Numbered from the stretch's first letter, positions 17,034 through 26,169 are shown. The stretch: 45,741 nucleotides of DNA from Cytophagales bacterium (GCA_013298505.1 JAAFHY010000007.1:1-45741); one strand, 5' to 3'. A program made the numbers and translations. The notes: generated from the letters alone by a model not told the origin.

Positions 17034-17777
17034 GTGGCATCGCTAAAGCTAAATATAGACCCTCATAATTTACCTAAACATATAGCCGTTATAATGGATG
17101 GTAATGGAAGGTGGGCAAAAGGAAAAGGCGCTGCCAGAATTTTTGGGCACAAAAATGCCATCGAAGCAGTGAGGCAAGTGATTGAGGCGAGCGGAGAATT
17201 AGGGATAAAGCATTTAACGCTCTATGCATTTAGTACCGAAAATTGGGGAAGGCCAAAAGAAGAAGTGGATGCACTGATGGAATTATTGGTCAATACCCTG
17301 CAAAAGGAGATTGGATCTTTGCATAAAAATAATGTGAAGCTTTCAACAATTGGAAATACTTCGCAACTGCCATTGGACTGTCAGAATAATTTAGCGCAGG
17401 CAATTGACGGCACAAAAGGTAACACAGGTTTAAACTTATTAATTGCCCTTAACTACAGCGGCCGATGGGAAATAATAAAGGCCGCAAAAGAATTGGCAGA
17501 AAAAGTAAAAGCAGGAGTTATTGAAACTCATACAATTGATGAGCACATGTTTTCTCAACTAATTGAGACCAAAAATATTCCTGATCCCGAGCTGCTGATT
17601 CGCACCAGTGGAGAAATGAGAATCAGCAATTTTTTACTTTGGCAAATTGCTTATACCGAACTGTATGTTACCCCAAAGCTGTGGCCCGATTTCCGCAAGG
17701 AAGATTTGTACGAGGCCATCTGCGAATATCAAAAACGAGAAAGAAGATTTGGAAAAGTGCTGACCCCTATTGCTTAA
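17034..17777 (+). CDS. uppS: Isoprenyl (undecaprenyl) diphosphate synthase
   Basis: 247 residues from GTG 17034. HIAVIMDGNGRWAKGKG is the substrate-binding block of cis-prenyltransferases; ALNYSGRWEI and PDPELLIRTSGEMRISNFLLWQIAYTELY complete the family pattern. The enzyme makes the C55 carrier lipid used for peptidoglycan and surface glycans. Start choice: family members begin about a dozen residues before HxAIIMDGNG, which fits GTG 17034; the in-frame TTG at 17007 would place a -7 box inside the gene. It is followed after seven bases by bamA. Confidence 0.93.
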   Translation: MASLKLNIDPHNLPKHIAVIMDGNGRWAKGKGAARIFGHKNAIEAVRQVIEASGELGIKHLTLYAFSTENWGRPKEEVDALMELLVNTLQKEIGSLHKNNVKLSTIGNTSQLPLDCQNNLAQAIDGTKGNTGLNLLIALNYSGRWEIIKAAKELAEKVKAGVIETHTIDEHMFSQLIETKNIPDPELLIRTSGEMRISNFLLWQIAYTELYVTPKLWPDFRKEDLYEAICEYQKRERRFGKVLTPIA

Positions 17778-17784
17778 CCCCTCC

Positions 17785-20529
17785 ATGAACCGGATTCTAC
17801 TACTTTTATTTTTGCCGATAGTGTTGTTGTTTACCAACTATTCTGCCAGTGCACAATTCAGAAAAAGCCGCGCTACACAAACACAACCTGAGCAAGCACC
17901 CGGTGAATTAAATTATCGAAGCCCAGCCGAATACACCATTGCGGGTATAGACGTTGTTGGCCTCAACGTGTTGGATAAAAATGCCATGGTTTCGCTTACG
18001 GGGCTGCGTGTAGGCGATAAAATTAAAATACCGGGAGATGGAATTTCTGGAGCGATACGAAAACTCTGGAAACATGGGCTGGTGGGAGATGCCACCATAT
18101 CGGTAGATCGTATTGAAGGCACAAACGTTTTTTTATCCGTTCGCTTGGCAGAAAGGCCACGCCTTACCGATTTTTATTTTGTGGGCATTAGCAACGGTAA
18201 GCAAAGTAGTTTAAAAGACGATCTCACGTTGATAAGAGGTAAAATAGTAAATGATGCAACCATTCGAAATGCAGAGCTAGCCGTGAAGAAACATTTTGTA
18301 AAAAAGGGCTACCTCAATACCGTTGTGAAAATTGCACAAGAGCGCGACACCTTGAACAGAGGTGGGGTGCGACTTAGAATCAATGTTAACTTAAAATCGA
18401 AAGTTAAAATTCATGAAATTGCCTTTGATGGCAACAACGATATTTCTTCTTCAATACTTAAAAAGAAAATGAAGAAGACCAAAGAACACGCCCGTGTATC
18501 ATTGCACCGAGAAATAATTGGAACACTTATCAAAACCAATAAGGAAGAAGTTAAAGATTTCTTTGTGAACGACTCTGTGCAGCCCACCAGTTGGAGGCAA
18601 GTGAAAGAATTTATTAATCGAAACGTAAAACTGAACTTTTTTACGGGCTCGAAATTCATCCGCAGCGAATACGAAGAAGACAAAAAGAAACTGCTTTCAT
18701 TTTATAACACGCAGGGTTATCGAGATGCTGAAATCGTTTCAGATACCATTGTAAACTACAACAGTTCTAAGATTGATATTCTATTCAAAATCAATGAAGG
18801 TAGAAAGTACTATTTCAGAAATATAATCTGGACTGGTAACTATTTATACACCGCTGCTACGCTCAACAAAATATTGGACATTAAGAAAGGCGATGTGTAC
18901 AATCAAGAAATGATTGATAAGAAAACAAGCTTCAACCCAAAAGGTGCTGATGTCAGTGGCTTGTATATGGACGATGGCTACCTATTCTTCCGGGTTACGC
19001 CCGTAGAGGTGGCCGTGGTTGGCGATTCAATTGATGTAGAGATGCGAATTTTTGAAGGGGAGCAAGCAACTATTGATGAAGTTACCATCTCGGGTAACGA
19101 CCGCACAAGCGATCACGTAGTGCGTAGAGAGCTTACTACTATTCCAGGTCAAAAATTTAGACGTGCCGATATTATTCGCACCCAGCAACAGCTATCGCAA
19201 ATGGGATTTTTTAATCCTCAAAAGATAGAACAAGATATTCGACCAAACCCTGCCAATGGAACGGTTAACATTGGCTGGAAACTTGAAGAGCAATCGAACG
19301 ACCAAGTGCAACTATCAGGAGGTTGGGGAGGCTTTCAAGGATTTGTGGGAACGGTTGGGCTAACTTTCAACAACTTTTCGCTGCGCAATGTACCTCATAT
19401 TAAAAAGTGGCGCCCGCTGCCTGTTGGCGATGGGCAAAAGCTATCGCTTCAGGCGCAAGCCAACGGAAAATCTTTTCAAAGTTATGGCATCTCGTTTACT
19501 GAGCCATGGCTGGGTGGAAGCAGACCCAATTCATTGTCTGTTAGTTTAAACTATTCTGTATCGCGTTTGCCAACTCGTGGCTTTAATGGGGGCGTAAACT
19601 TTAATGACGATGCCGCTTTATTTAACACAGGTATTACAATTGGCTTCGGACGAAGATTAGAATGGCCCGACAACTATTTTTCATTAACTCACTCGCTATC
19701 GTATTTGGTGTATGATTATAGCAATTACTTTGGGTCAACCTCAACCTCTAACCTGCCGGCAGTAGGTACCACCCGAAATATTTCGGTCAACACAACACTG
19801 GCAAGAAATAGTATCGACAACCCCATGTTCCCAACCGCGGGTAGCTCTATATCATTGAGCTTAAGCTTAACGCCACCGTATTCGTTCTTTAGAAGTGACG
19901 ACTATTACAAAGATGTTAACCAACGCTATAGCTTGGTAGAACTTCACAAATGGATGTTTGATGCAAAGTTCTATGTTAAAGTAATAGGAAGCCCCAAACC
20001 CACTGGAAGAAGTTTGGTGTTGGAAACAAAAGCCCACATGGGTTTTATCGGAACGTATAACGATAAGATTGGGCCTGGGCCGTTCGAACGATTCTTAGTT
20101 GGCGGAGCAGGACTTACCGGTGGCTTTAACACGTTTGTGTTAGGCCAAGATATCATTGGATTGCGTGGCTACCAAGATAACCAAGTTACTCCGCCCCTTT
20201 ATGCCCGAAGAGGCTTAGAAGCACCGAACGGAATTGAAGGAGGAATTGTGTATAATAAATTTGGTATGGAACTTAGGTACCCGGTAGTAACCAGTCAATC
20301 GGCAACCGTATATACCTTCGCCTTTACCGAAGCGGGAAACAACTGGAACAATTACCAAGAATTTAATCCGTTTAACTTGTATAAATCAGCTGGCTTTGGT
20401 GCAAGGATATTTATGCCTGCCTTTGGATTGATTGGTTTAAACTGGGCGTATGGCTTCGATCGGTTACCCTTTGCTACTGAAAAAAGCGGTGCTCAGTTTC
20501 ATTTTACAATTGGACAACAAATCAGATAA
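17785..20529 (+). CDS. bamA: Outer membrane protein assembly factor BamA
   Basis: 914 residues from ATG 17785, with a signal peptide ending near SASAQ. The periplasmic half contains POTRA repeats, seen as GIDVVGLNVLDKNAMVSLTGLRVGD, IHEIAFDGNNDISSSILKKKM, YFRNIIWTGNYLYTAATLNKIL and IDEVTISGNDRTSDHVVRREL. The C-terminal half is the Omp85 barrel, with IGLRGYQDNQ as the conserved RGY motif and a barrel-type end. It inserts beta-barrels into the outer membrane. Family proteins in this phylum are often longer than the E. coli protein, and the extra length here lies in the POTRA-linker part. Two Skp genes follow at once, the partners of BamA in outer membrane protein transport. Confidence 0.95.
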   Translation: MNRILLLLFLPIVLLFTNYSASAQFRKSRATQTQPEQAPGELNYRSPAEYTIAGIDVVGLNVLDKNAMVSLTGLRVGDKIKIPGDGISGAIRKLWKHGLVGDATISVDRIEGTNVFLSVRLAERPRLTDFYFVGISNGKQSSLKDDLTLIRGKIVNDATIRNAELAVKKHFVKKGYLNTVVKIAQERDTLNRGGVRLRINVNLKSKVKIHEIAFDGNNDISSSILKKKMKKTKEHARVSLHREIIGTLIKTNKEEVKDFFVNDSVQPTSWRQVKEFINRNVKLNFFTGSKFIRSEYEEDKKKLLSFYNTQGYRDAEIVSDTIVNYNSSKIDILFKINEGRKYYFRNIIWTGNYLYTAATLNKILDIKKGDVYNQEMIDKKTSFNPKGADVSGLYMDDGYLFFRVTPVEVAVVGDSIDVEMRIFEGEQATIDEVTISGNDRTSDHVVRRELTTIPGQKFRRADIIRTQQQLSQMGFFNPQKIEQDIRPNPANGTVNIGWKLEEQSNDQVQLSGGWGGFQGFVGTVGLTFNNFSLRNVPHIKKWRPLPVGDGQKLSLQAQANGKSFQSYGISFTEPWLGGSRPNSLSVSLNYSVSRLPTRGFNGGVNFNDDAALFNTGITIGFGRRLEWPDNYFSLTHSLSYLVYDYSNYFGSTSTSNLPAVGTTRNISVNTTLARNSIDNPMFPTAGSSISLSLSLTPPYSFFRSDDYYKDVNQRYSLVELHKWMFDAKFYVKVIGSPKPTGRSLVLETKAHMGFIGTYNDKIGPGPFERFLVGGAGLTGGFNTFVLGQDIIGLRGYQDNQVTPPLYARRGLEAPNGIEGGIVYNKFGMELRYPVVTSQSATVYTFAFTEAGNNWNNYQEFNPFNLYKSAGFGARIFMPAFGLIGLNWAYGFDRLPFATEKSGAQFHFTIGQQIR

Positions 20530-20530
20530 G

Positions 20531-21064
20531 ATGCGTTTTTTGGGTGCCTTAGTTTGCTTTTTTGTTTTCGGCCTGACTTTTGCAAATGCTCAAAAGTTCG
20601 GTTATTTTGATTCAGGCTTTGTGTTGAGCAAAATGCCCGAATATGGAAAGGCGCAAGGAGAAATAGACCAACTTTCGGCAGCGTGGCAAAAAGAAATTGA
20701 AGAAATGCAAGGCAAAGTAGATGCCCAGTATAGAACGTTTCAGGCAGAGCAGGTTCTACTTACCGAAGAAATGAAGCAAGAGCGCCTAAGCGAGATTAAA
20801 AAAAGTGAAACCGAGCTAAAAGAATACCAAAAGAAGGTTTTTGGATTTGGGGGCTTATTTTTTTTGAAAAAACAAGAATTGATTAAACCTTTGCAGGATA
20901 AATTGTTTGATGCCGTAGGCAAAGTAGCAAAGGCGAACAGGTTGGCCATTGTATTTGATAAATCGGCTGAGTTGGTGATGATTTATACAGACCCTCGGCA
21001 CGACTACACTGACTTTGTATTAGAAGAACTAGGATTAGGAGACCCAAATGATAAAATAAAATAA
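20531..21064 (+). CDS. OmpH/Skp family periplasmic chaperone (first copy)
   Basis: 177 residues, signal peptide MRFLGALVCFFVFGLTFANAQ. FGYFDSGFVLSKMPEYGKAQGEIDQL is the Skp start, followed by a long charged coiled coil (about residues 40-115) and the closing block AKANRLAIVFDKSAELVMIYTDPRHDYTDFVLEELGL. Skp trimers hold unfolded outer membrane proteins in the periplasm. The ATG follows the bamA stop by one base. It is diverged from the second copy next to it. Confidence 0.9.
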   Translation: MRFLGALVCFFVFGLTFANAQKFGYFDSGFVLSKMPEYGKAQGEIDQLSAAWQKEIEEMQGKVDAQYRTFQAEQVLLTEEMKQERLSEIKKSETELKEYQKKVFGFGGLFFLKKQELIKPLQDKLFDAVGKVAKANRLAIVFDKSAELVMIYTDPRHDYTDFVLEELGLGDPNDKIK

Positions 21065-21083
21065 CCAGTAACTAAATTTAAAA

Positions 21084-21644
21084 ATGAGAACACTTTTTTT
21101 AATTCTTTTTTGCGGAACACTTTTATCCGCACAAGCACAAACTCAAAAAATAGGATATGCCGATTGGGAATATATTTTCAGTCAGTTACCAGAGTTTAAA
21201 CAAATCGACAACGAGCTAAAAACGCACAGCGAACAATTGCAAAACCAAATGCGCGCCAAGCAGCAAGACTTTGAAGCTAAGTACAAAGCTTACCAAGGTA
21301 TGCCAGCAACTACACCCGATGCAATACGTGCAGATAAAGAACGCGAACTTCAAGGCTTGCAAGAAGGCTTCCAAAAATTTCAACAAGATGCGCAAGCTTC
21401 ACTGCAAAAAAAGCAGGGCGACTTAATGGATCCGGTTTATAAAAAGGTGGGTAAAAACATTGAAGAGGTAGCAAAAGAAAACGGCTACACGTTCATCATT
21501 AATCCGCAAGTAGTAGGCGGTGGCGATGTGTTGCTTTACCACGATGAGACTTACAATATCTCTAATCTCGTTTTGAAAAAAATGGGTGTTACTCCAGTGG
21601 TTGCTCCGCCTCCATCTACCGTGCCTCCTGTAAAGAAAAACTAA
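21084..21644 (+). CDS. OmpH/Skp family periplasmic chaperone (second copy)
   Basis: 186 residues, signal peptide ending near SAQAQ. IGYADWEYIFSQLPEFKQIDNEL opens the Skp domain; a Gln-rich coiled coil and AKENGYTFIINPQVVGGGDVLLYHDETYNISNLVLKKMG close it. The C-terminus has a short proline-rich tail (PVVAPPPSTVPPVKKN), which the first copy lacks. A strong bidirectional hairpin 18 bases after the stop marks the end of this long plus-strand run. Confidence 0.9.
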   Translation: MRTLFLILFCGTLLSAQAQTQKIGYADWEYIFSQLPEFKQIDNELKTHSEQLQNQMRAKQQDFEAKYKAYQGMPATTPDAIRADKERELQGLQEGFQKFQQDAQASLQKKQGDLMDPVYKKVGKNIEEVAKENGYTFIINPQVVGGGDVLLYHDETYNISNLVLKKMGVTPVVAPPPSTVPPVKKN

Positions 21645-21661
21645 AATCTATTTTAGATCGT

Positions 21662-21697
21662 AAAAAAATCCCTGGCAGTACTGCTGGGGATTTTTTT
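21662..21697. terminator. Bidirectional intrinsic terminator
   Basis: A-tract, stem TCCCTGGCAG / CTGCTGGGGA and a T-tract (TTTTTTTATTT) form a hairpin that works on both strands. It lies between the convergent second skp gene and the lipoprotein gene, and touches the latter's stop codon. Confidence 0.88.
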
Positions 21698-22178
21698 ATT
21701 TGATCGACCGAACAACTTGCTTTTTTGACATCCTTATGCCAAGTGCTTTGCTAAAAAGAACTGAGCCATCGGCTTGTTGCAGCATCAATGGTTTGGTGTA
21801 CAAAATCGAATCGCCTGTTGTTTTTTGAATATTATCGCTTAGTGCAGTAGCATCTCCACCGCCAACGTACGCCTCAATCACTCGTTTTTCAATAGCGCGA
21901 AGGGTAGAGTCATTCGTTTTCAGTTCAATAATTTCTACCGAATAGGCAGCTTCTAATGAATCGATAACAGATTTGGTTAGCAACGATTTATCATTCTGTT
22001 CAATCACTTGTGCAAGCGATCGTCCATACACAAATGCAGCTTCGGTAATTTCAGCTTCGGTAATTTTTTTAAGTTGGCTATCGGCTCGTTCTTCTTTTAT
22101 TTTTCTCTTTTGCTCATCGGTTAGCTTGCCATTGCAGCCAAATGCCATCAACGCGCTTATCAGTACTACGTATTTCAT
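21696..22178 (-). CDS. Putative lipoprotein of unknown function
   Basis: 160 residues. MKYVVLISALMAFGC is a short lipoprotein signal with a lipobox ending AFG-C. The mature protein opens with a charged stretch (KLTDEQKRKIKEERADSQLKKITEAEITEAAFVYGRSLAQVI), then a helical region, and closes with DSILYTKPLMLQ and SKALGIRMSKKQVVRSIK. The AFVYGR...YTKP layout faintly recalls DUF3365/Tll0287-like heme-associated sensor domains, but there is no CxxCH and I would not call a function. Membrane-anchored in the periplasm or at the outer membrane. Confidence 0.7.
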   Translation of the reverse strand: MKYVVLISALMAFGCNGKLTDEQKRKIKEERADSQLKKITEAEITEAAFVYGRSLAQVIEQNDKSLLTKSVIDSLEAAYSVEIIELKTNDSTLRAIEKRVIEAYVGGGDATALSDNIQKTTGDSILYTKPLMLQQADGSVLFSKALGIRMSKKQVVRSIK

Positions 22179-22257
22179 CCGCTCAAATTATTTAAATTTC
22201 AATCAGCTAAGATAGGCCATTTAGCGTAAGGTGCACACTCCAATTTTGAGCGTAAGG

Positions 22258-22361
22258 TCCCTCACCTAAACAAATGATCAATTAGCACAACTCAACAATT
22301 GCTCTTCCCGCGAGAGAGTGAAATCATGAACTAAGCGACCGCAGTCCTTAAATAGTGTGAG
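22258..22361. repeat. Degenerate copy of the CCCTCACCCC repeat
   Basis: This stretch aligns with the repeat at 32223-32331: TCCCTCACC at the left end, TTAGCACA in the middle, CTCTTCCCGCGAGAG at the hairpin position, ATCA after it, and ATAGTGTGAG in place of the right arm. The hairpin arms carry several mismatches, so it looks like an old, decayed copy in the same orientation. It lies in the 279-bp gap between the divergent lipoprotein gene and the permease gene, where I see no gene. Confidence 0.55.
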
Positions 22362-22457
22362 ATAATGCGACAATCTGAAATGCGTGCTAGAAGTTTCCAT
22401 TAAAAATTCATTATTATTTCTATTTTTAGGGGTTGTATTAACCTAACTAAATCTTTC

Positions 22458-23903
22458 ATGAGTTTATTTATAAAGAAGCCCCTTGAGCAACTAATGGCAC
22501 AAGAGGGTGATTCGAGCAAGGGATTGAAGCGAACCTTGGGAGTTGGCAATTTGATCGCACTGGGCATTGGAGCAATTATTGGGGCAGGTCTATTTGTGCG
22601 CACTGCAGATGCCGCTGCCTCTGCAGCGGGCCCTGCCGTTATGGTTTCTTTTATTGTGGCCGCTGTAGGCTGTGCCTTTGCCGGTTTGTGTTACGCTGAA
22701 TTTGCTTCGATGATTCCCATTGCTGGTAGCGCCTATGCCTATGCGTATGCTACCATGGGCGAATTCATGGCGTGGATCATCGGCTGGGCGTTGGTGTTGG
22801 AGTATGCACTTGCATCAGCAACAGTCTCGATAGCTTGGAGCGAATACCTGAATAATTTACTGGGCGGTGTTATCCCCTATGAGCTATGCCACTCACCATT
22901 CGAGGCCGCCCTTGATGGAACAACAGGTATTATCAATCTTCCTGCATTGTTTATTTTGGTAATCCTCACATTGGTACTTATTAAAGGAACGCAAGAGTCA
23001 GCTTCGTTAAATGCGATAATCGTATTTGTAAAAGTGGCCATTGTACTTATTTTCATCGTGATTGGTTGGGGCTTTATAAACGAAGCCAACTATACACCTT
23101 TTATGATTCCTGAAACTACACCTGGCCATGAGGCATGGAATACGAATGGTTTTGGAGGTATTCTGGGTGGCGCAGCGATTGTATTCTTTGCTTTTATAGG
23201 ATTCGATGCCGTATCTACAGCCGCACAAGAAGCCAAGAACCCCAAGCGTGATATGCCAATTGGCATTTTGGGATCGTTGGTGATTTGTACCATACTATAT
23301 GTTTTATTCTCGCACGTGCTGACAGGCGTGGCTAACTGGCAAGATTTTAAAACTGCAGGCAAAGAAGCTTCGGTAGCGTATGCGATAAAAACCTATATGC
23401 CAGGATATGAGTGGTTAGGTACTTTGGTAACCGTAGCAATTTTGGCTGGATTTTCTTCTGTAATTTTAGTCATGTTGATGGGGCAATCGCGTGTGTTTTA
23501 CTCCATGTCTAAAGATGGTTTAGTGCCAAAAGTATTTTCTGAATTGCACCCTAAGTTCCGCACGCCATTCAAATCAAATGCACTTCTATTTATTTTTGTG
23601 GGATTGTTTGCTGGATTTGTGCCAGGCAGTGTAGCGGGAGATTTGACCAGTTTTGGTACGCTCTTCGCCTTTGTGTTGGTTTGTGTGGGCATTTGGGTCT
23701 TGCGTGTAAAAAACCCCGAAGCAGTAAGGCCTTTTAAAACACCGCTTGTTCCCTTGGTTCCTATTTTAGGAATGGTGGTTTGTTCAGCGATGATATTTTC
23801 GTTGGGACAAGACACATTGCTTTCGGCTGCTGTGTGGATGGCAATCGGTTTGGTGATCTACTTTACTTACAGTAAGAAAAATAGTATTCTCAGGAAAGGA
23901 TAA
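22458..23903 (+). CDS. APC-family amino acid permease (shorter paralog)
   Basis: 481 residues with about 12 transmembrane segments. IALGIGAIIGAGLFVRTADAA is the APC helix-1 motif, CYAEFASMIPIAGSAYAYAYATMGEF and GWALVLEYALASATVSIAWSEYL follow, and FFAFIGFDAVSTAAQEAKNPKRDMP is the TM6-loop signature of the cationic amino acid transporter branch. It is clearly related to the permease at 4718-6388 but lacks that protein's long N-terminal tail and extra C-terminal segments. Substrate is not readable. It is a single-gene unit: a strong hairpin follows its stop. Confidence 0.92.
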   Translation: MSLFIKKPLEQLMAQEGDSSKGLKRTLGVGNLIALGIGAIIGAGLFVRTADAAASAAGPAVMVSFIVAAVGCAFAGLCYAEFASMIPIAGSAYAYAYATMGEFMAWIIGWALVLEYALASATVSIAWSEYLNNLLGGVIPYELCHSPFEAALDGTTGIINLPALFILVILTLVLIKGTQESASLNAIIVFVKVAIVLIFIVIGWGFINEANYTPFMIPETTPGHEAWNTNGFGGILGGAAIVFFAFIGFDAVSTAAQEAKNPKRDMPIGILGSLVICTILYVLFSHVLTGVANWQDFKTAGKEASVAYAIKTYMPGYEWLGTLVTVAILAGFSSVILVMLMGQSRVFYSMSKDGLVPKVFSELHPKFRTPFKSNALLFIFVGLFAGFVPGSVAGDLTSFGTLFAFVLVCVGIWVLRVKNPEAVRPFKTPLVPLVPILGMVVCSAMIFSLGQDTLLSAAVWMAIGLVIYFTYSKKNSILRKG

Positions 23904-23924
23904 CGGAACACCTGTACAAGAATC

Positions 23925-23965
23925 AAAAAAAGCCTTGCATTGATCCATCAATGCAAGGCTTTTTT
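23925..23965. terminator. Bidirectional intrinsic terminator
   Basis: A perfect stem of about 20 bp, AAAAAGCCTTGCATTGAT with its complement around a two-base CC loop, is flanked by an A-tract and a T-tract. It separates the convergent permease gene and the pantothenate-to-yugP operon and can serve both. Confidence 0.92.
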
Positions 23966-23987
23966 ATTTAGTAAAGAAAAGTTTACC

Positions 23988-24692
23988 TTAATCCCTATCC
24001 ATGCCTAAGTACATCATCACATAATAAACAAGCGTAGTCACTGCGCCAATAGCGGCAACCACATAGGTCATCGCAGCCCATTTCAAAGCGTCTTGCGACA
24101 TATCGTATTCTGATGGCGTTACAATATTTCTTGTCTTCACCCACGCCAATGCTCTTTTGCTAGCATCAAATTCTACGGGCAACGTAACGAGTGCAAAAAG
24201 CGCAAACACAGCATAACAAACAATGATAATCAAGATGGCGGTTTTCCAAGGTAAAATACTGGATGCGAAGAAAGCACCAAACATCATAGCCATAGTCATG
24301 AAGTTAAGAACGCTTGCTGTTACGTTTTGCACGGGCACCATTGCCGATCTAAACTGAAGCATACTATATGCAGTTGCGTGCTGCACCGCATGGCCACACT
24401 CATGGGCTGATACCGCGGTGGCAGCAGCATTACGGCCATGATATACTTCTTGGCTAAGGTTAACTGTTTTATCTGCCGGATTATAATGATCGGTCAGTTG
24501 ACCTTCAACACAAATTACTTTCACATCGCCAATGCCATGATCGGCCAACATGAGCCTCGCAATTTCAGCGCCTGTTAAATCTTTTGTTAAATGTGTTTGC
24601 GAATACTGTTTGAACTTGCTCTTTAAGCGAGAACTTACCATCCAGCCAATGAGCATAAAAAAACCACCAATAATTAATGCACCGAATCCCAT
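23988..24692 (-). CDS. YugP-type zinc metallopeptidase
   Basis: 234 residues of the neutral zinc metallopeptidase family Zn_peptidase_2. A first membrane segment (GFGALIIGGFFMLIGWMVSS) is followed by the soluble zinc site SAHECGHAVQHATAYSML (HExxH as HECGH), then two or three more membrane segments. Inner membrane protease of unknown substrate. Length is typical. Last gene of the five-gene minus-strand operon, 11 bases after the rfaE2-like gene, and ends at a bidirectional terminator. Confidence 0.9.
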   Translation of the reverse strand: MGFGALIIGGFFMLIGWMVSSRLKSKFKQYSQTHLTKDLTGAEIARLMLADHGIGDVKVICVEGQLTDHYNPADKTVNLSQEVYHGRNAAATAVSAHECGHAVQHATAYSMLQFRSAMVPVQNVTASVLNFMTMAMMFGAFFASSILPWKTAILIIIVCYAVFALFALVTLPVEFDASKRALAWVKTRNIVTPSEYDMSQDALKWAAMTYVVAAIGAVTTLVYYVMMYLGMDRD

Positions 24693-24703
24693 AGTTTTAA
24701 AAT

Positions 24704-25186
24704 TTATGTTCGTTTAATTTTTTCAACAATTTTAGTGGTAGAGTAGCCAGGAACAAATTCAATGGTTTCTACCCTTCCGCCAGCATTTTTAACAACATCT
24801 GCGCCAACGATGTTTTCTGCCAAATAGTCACTTCCCTTAACGAGAATATTGGGCGCGAGTTCAGCAATCAAATTTAATGGGGTGTCGTCATTAAAAAAAA
24901 CAACGAGGTCTACAAATTGGAGAGCCGCAAGTACTCTTGCCCGTGAATGCTGATCTTGCAGTGGTCGCTCAGGCCCTTTAAATCGGCTTACCGAATCATC
25001 AGTATTTAAGCCAACAACTAATCGATTGCCCAGATTTCTAGCCTTTTCTAAATAATCTACATGGCCAAGATGAAGTAAATCAAAACAGCCGTTGGTAAAT
25101 ACCACTTGCAAGTTTTCACGTTGCCACGCCTGAACAAGCGCTTTTGCTTCGGTAACAGATTTTATTTTTCCTGCGGTTTTTTCCAT
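24704..25186 (-). CDS. rfaE2: D-glycero-beta-D-manno-heptose 1-phosphate adenylyltransferase (RfaE domain II)
   Basis: 160 residues, a stand-alone cytidylyltransferase-like domain. VFTNGCFDLLHLGHVDYLEKAR holds the HxGH nucleotide-binding motif, KGPERPLQDQHSRARVLAAL and PNILVKGSDY are family blocks, and GYSTTKIVEKI carries the closing STTKI motif. The enzyme makes ADP-heptose precursor for the LPS core in the cytoplasm. The kinase half (domain I) is not in this window. The start overlaps the flippase gene by 25 bases. Confidence 0.92.
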   Translation of the reverse strand: MEKTAGKIKSVTEAKALVQAWQRENLQVVFTNGCFDLLHLGHVDYLEKARNLGNRLVVGLNTDDSVSRFKGPERPLQDQHSRARVLAALQFVDLVVFFNDDTPLNLIAELAPNILVKGSDYLAENIVGADVVKNAGGRVETIEFVPGYSTTKIVEKIKRT

Positions 25187-26163
25187 TTGATGATGAGGTA
25201 GCTAGCCATTAAAGATACTAATCCGAGTAGAATCATCAACGCAGTTTGCCATCCGTGAAAAATAAATACAAATGCAACGGCATCTGACTTTGGTAATTGG
25301 TACAACATCACTAGCCCAAGCGGCACCAGCGTATGGTACGATCCTGCGCCCCCAGGCAGCGGGGCCGCCATCGCAATAGACCCGATTGCAAAAAGAGTAA
25401 GCACCGCGCTAAAGCCTAGATTTTCAGTTTCTGGAAAAGCTTTGATTACAAAGTAGCTCATCAAAAAATATAAAAGCCAAATGCCAATCGAATAAAAAAT
25501 AAACAGTGCTTTGTTCTTCAATTTAAAGATGGCAAGCAATCCTTCTTTAAAACCATTAATAATCTTTAGAATCTTTTCATTTTTTCGCAGCAGGTAAATG
25601 GCCACAAGAAAAAGGATTCCAGCGAGCGCTACCAAAATCATCCATAAAGGAATAGCAAAACCACCTGTTGAAAAAAGATTTAACGAATCGATAAATTTTT
25701 TCAGTTTGTCCCATTCAGCTAAAAACGATAAGGCAATCAATATCAGCAGGCAAATAACATCTACAATTCGCTCTACCACCACCGTTCCGAATGAAGTTTC
25801 GACTGGGGTTTTTTCTAGTTTATAAAGATTGTAACACCGCGATACCTCTCCGCCACGTGGCACAGCAAGGTTTACCAAGTAGCCTATCATTAACGACAGA
25901 AAACTATTTACAAGCCCTACTTTATTGCCGGTTGGGGCTAAGAGCATTCGCCATCGCTCTGCCCTAAGCAAATGACTGAATACAGCAACAAGCGCCATTA
26001 GTCCTAAGTAACCTTTGTTGGCATTGTGCCAAGCTTTTAAAAGAAAATCAAGTTTGTTTTCGTCTTCACCGAGGGTTAATCCCCGTAAGGAAAGCCACAG
26101 TAATAAAACGGTGAGCAAAATCATGCCCACATATTGTAAAATAGATTTTACGGTAGAATTCAA
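25162..26163 (-). CDS. Flippase-like (LPG synthase TM / UPF0104) membrane protein
   Basis: 333 residues with about eight transmembrane segments. LRAERWRMLLAPTG and GYLVNLAVPRGGEVSRCYNLYKLEKTPVETSFGTVVVERIVDV match the lysylphosphatidylglycerol synthase TM-region family, and APLPGGAGSYHTLVPLG matches the second conserved block. Such proteins are membrane lipid or glycan flippase-like, without an established substrate. The frame opens with TTG at 26163, six bases after panD; the ATG at 26124 is a possible alternative that would still keep the first membrane helix. The downstream rfaE2 gene suggests a glycolipid role, by inference. Confidence 0.85.
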   Translation of the reverse strand: MNSTVKSILQYVGMILLTVLLLWLSLRGLTLGEDENKLDFLLKAWHNANKGYLGLMALVAVFSHLLRAERWRMLLAPTGNKVGLVNSFLSLMIGYLVNLAVPRGGEVSRCYNLYKLEKTPVETSFGTVVVERIVDVICLLILIALSFLAEWDKLKKFIDSLNLFSTGGFAIPLWMILVALAGILFLVAIYLLRKNEKILKIINGFKEGLLAIFKLKNKALFIFYSIGIWLLYFLMSYFVIKAFPETENLGFSAVLTLFAIGSIAMAAPLPGGAGSYHTLVPLGLVMLYQLPKSDAVAFVFIFHGWQTALMILLGLVSLMASYLIIKWKKPQEK

Positions 26164-26169
26164 ATTATG

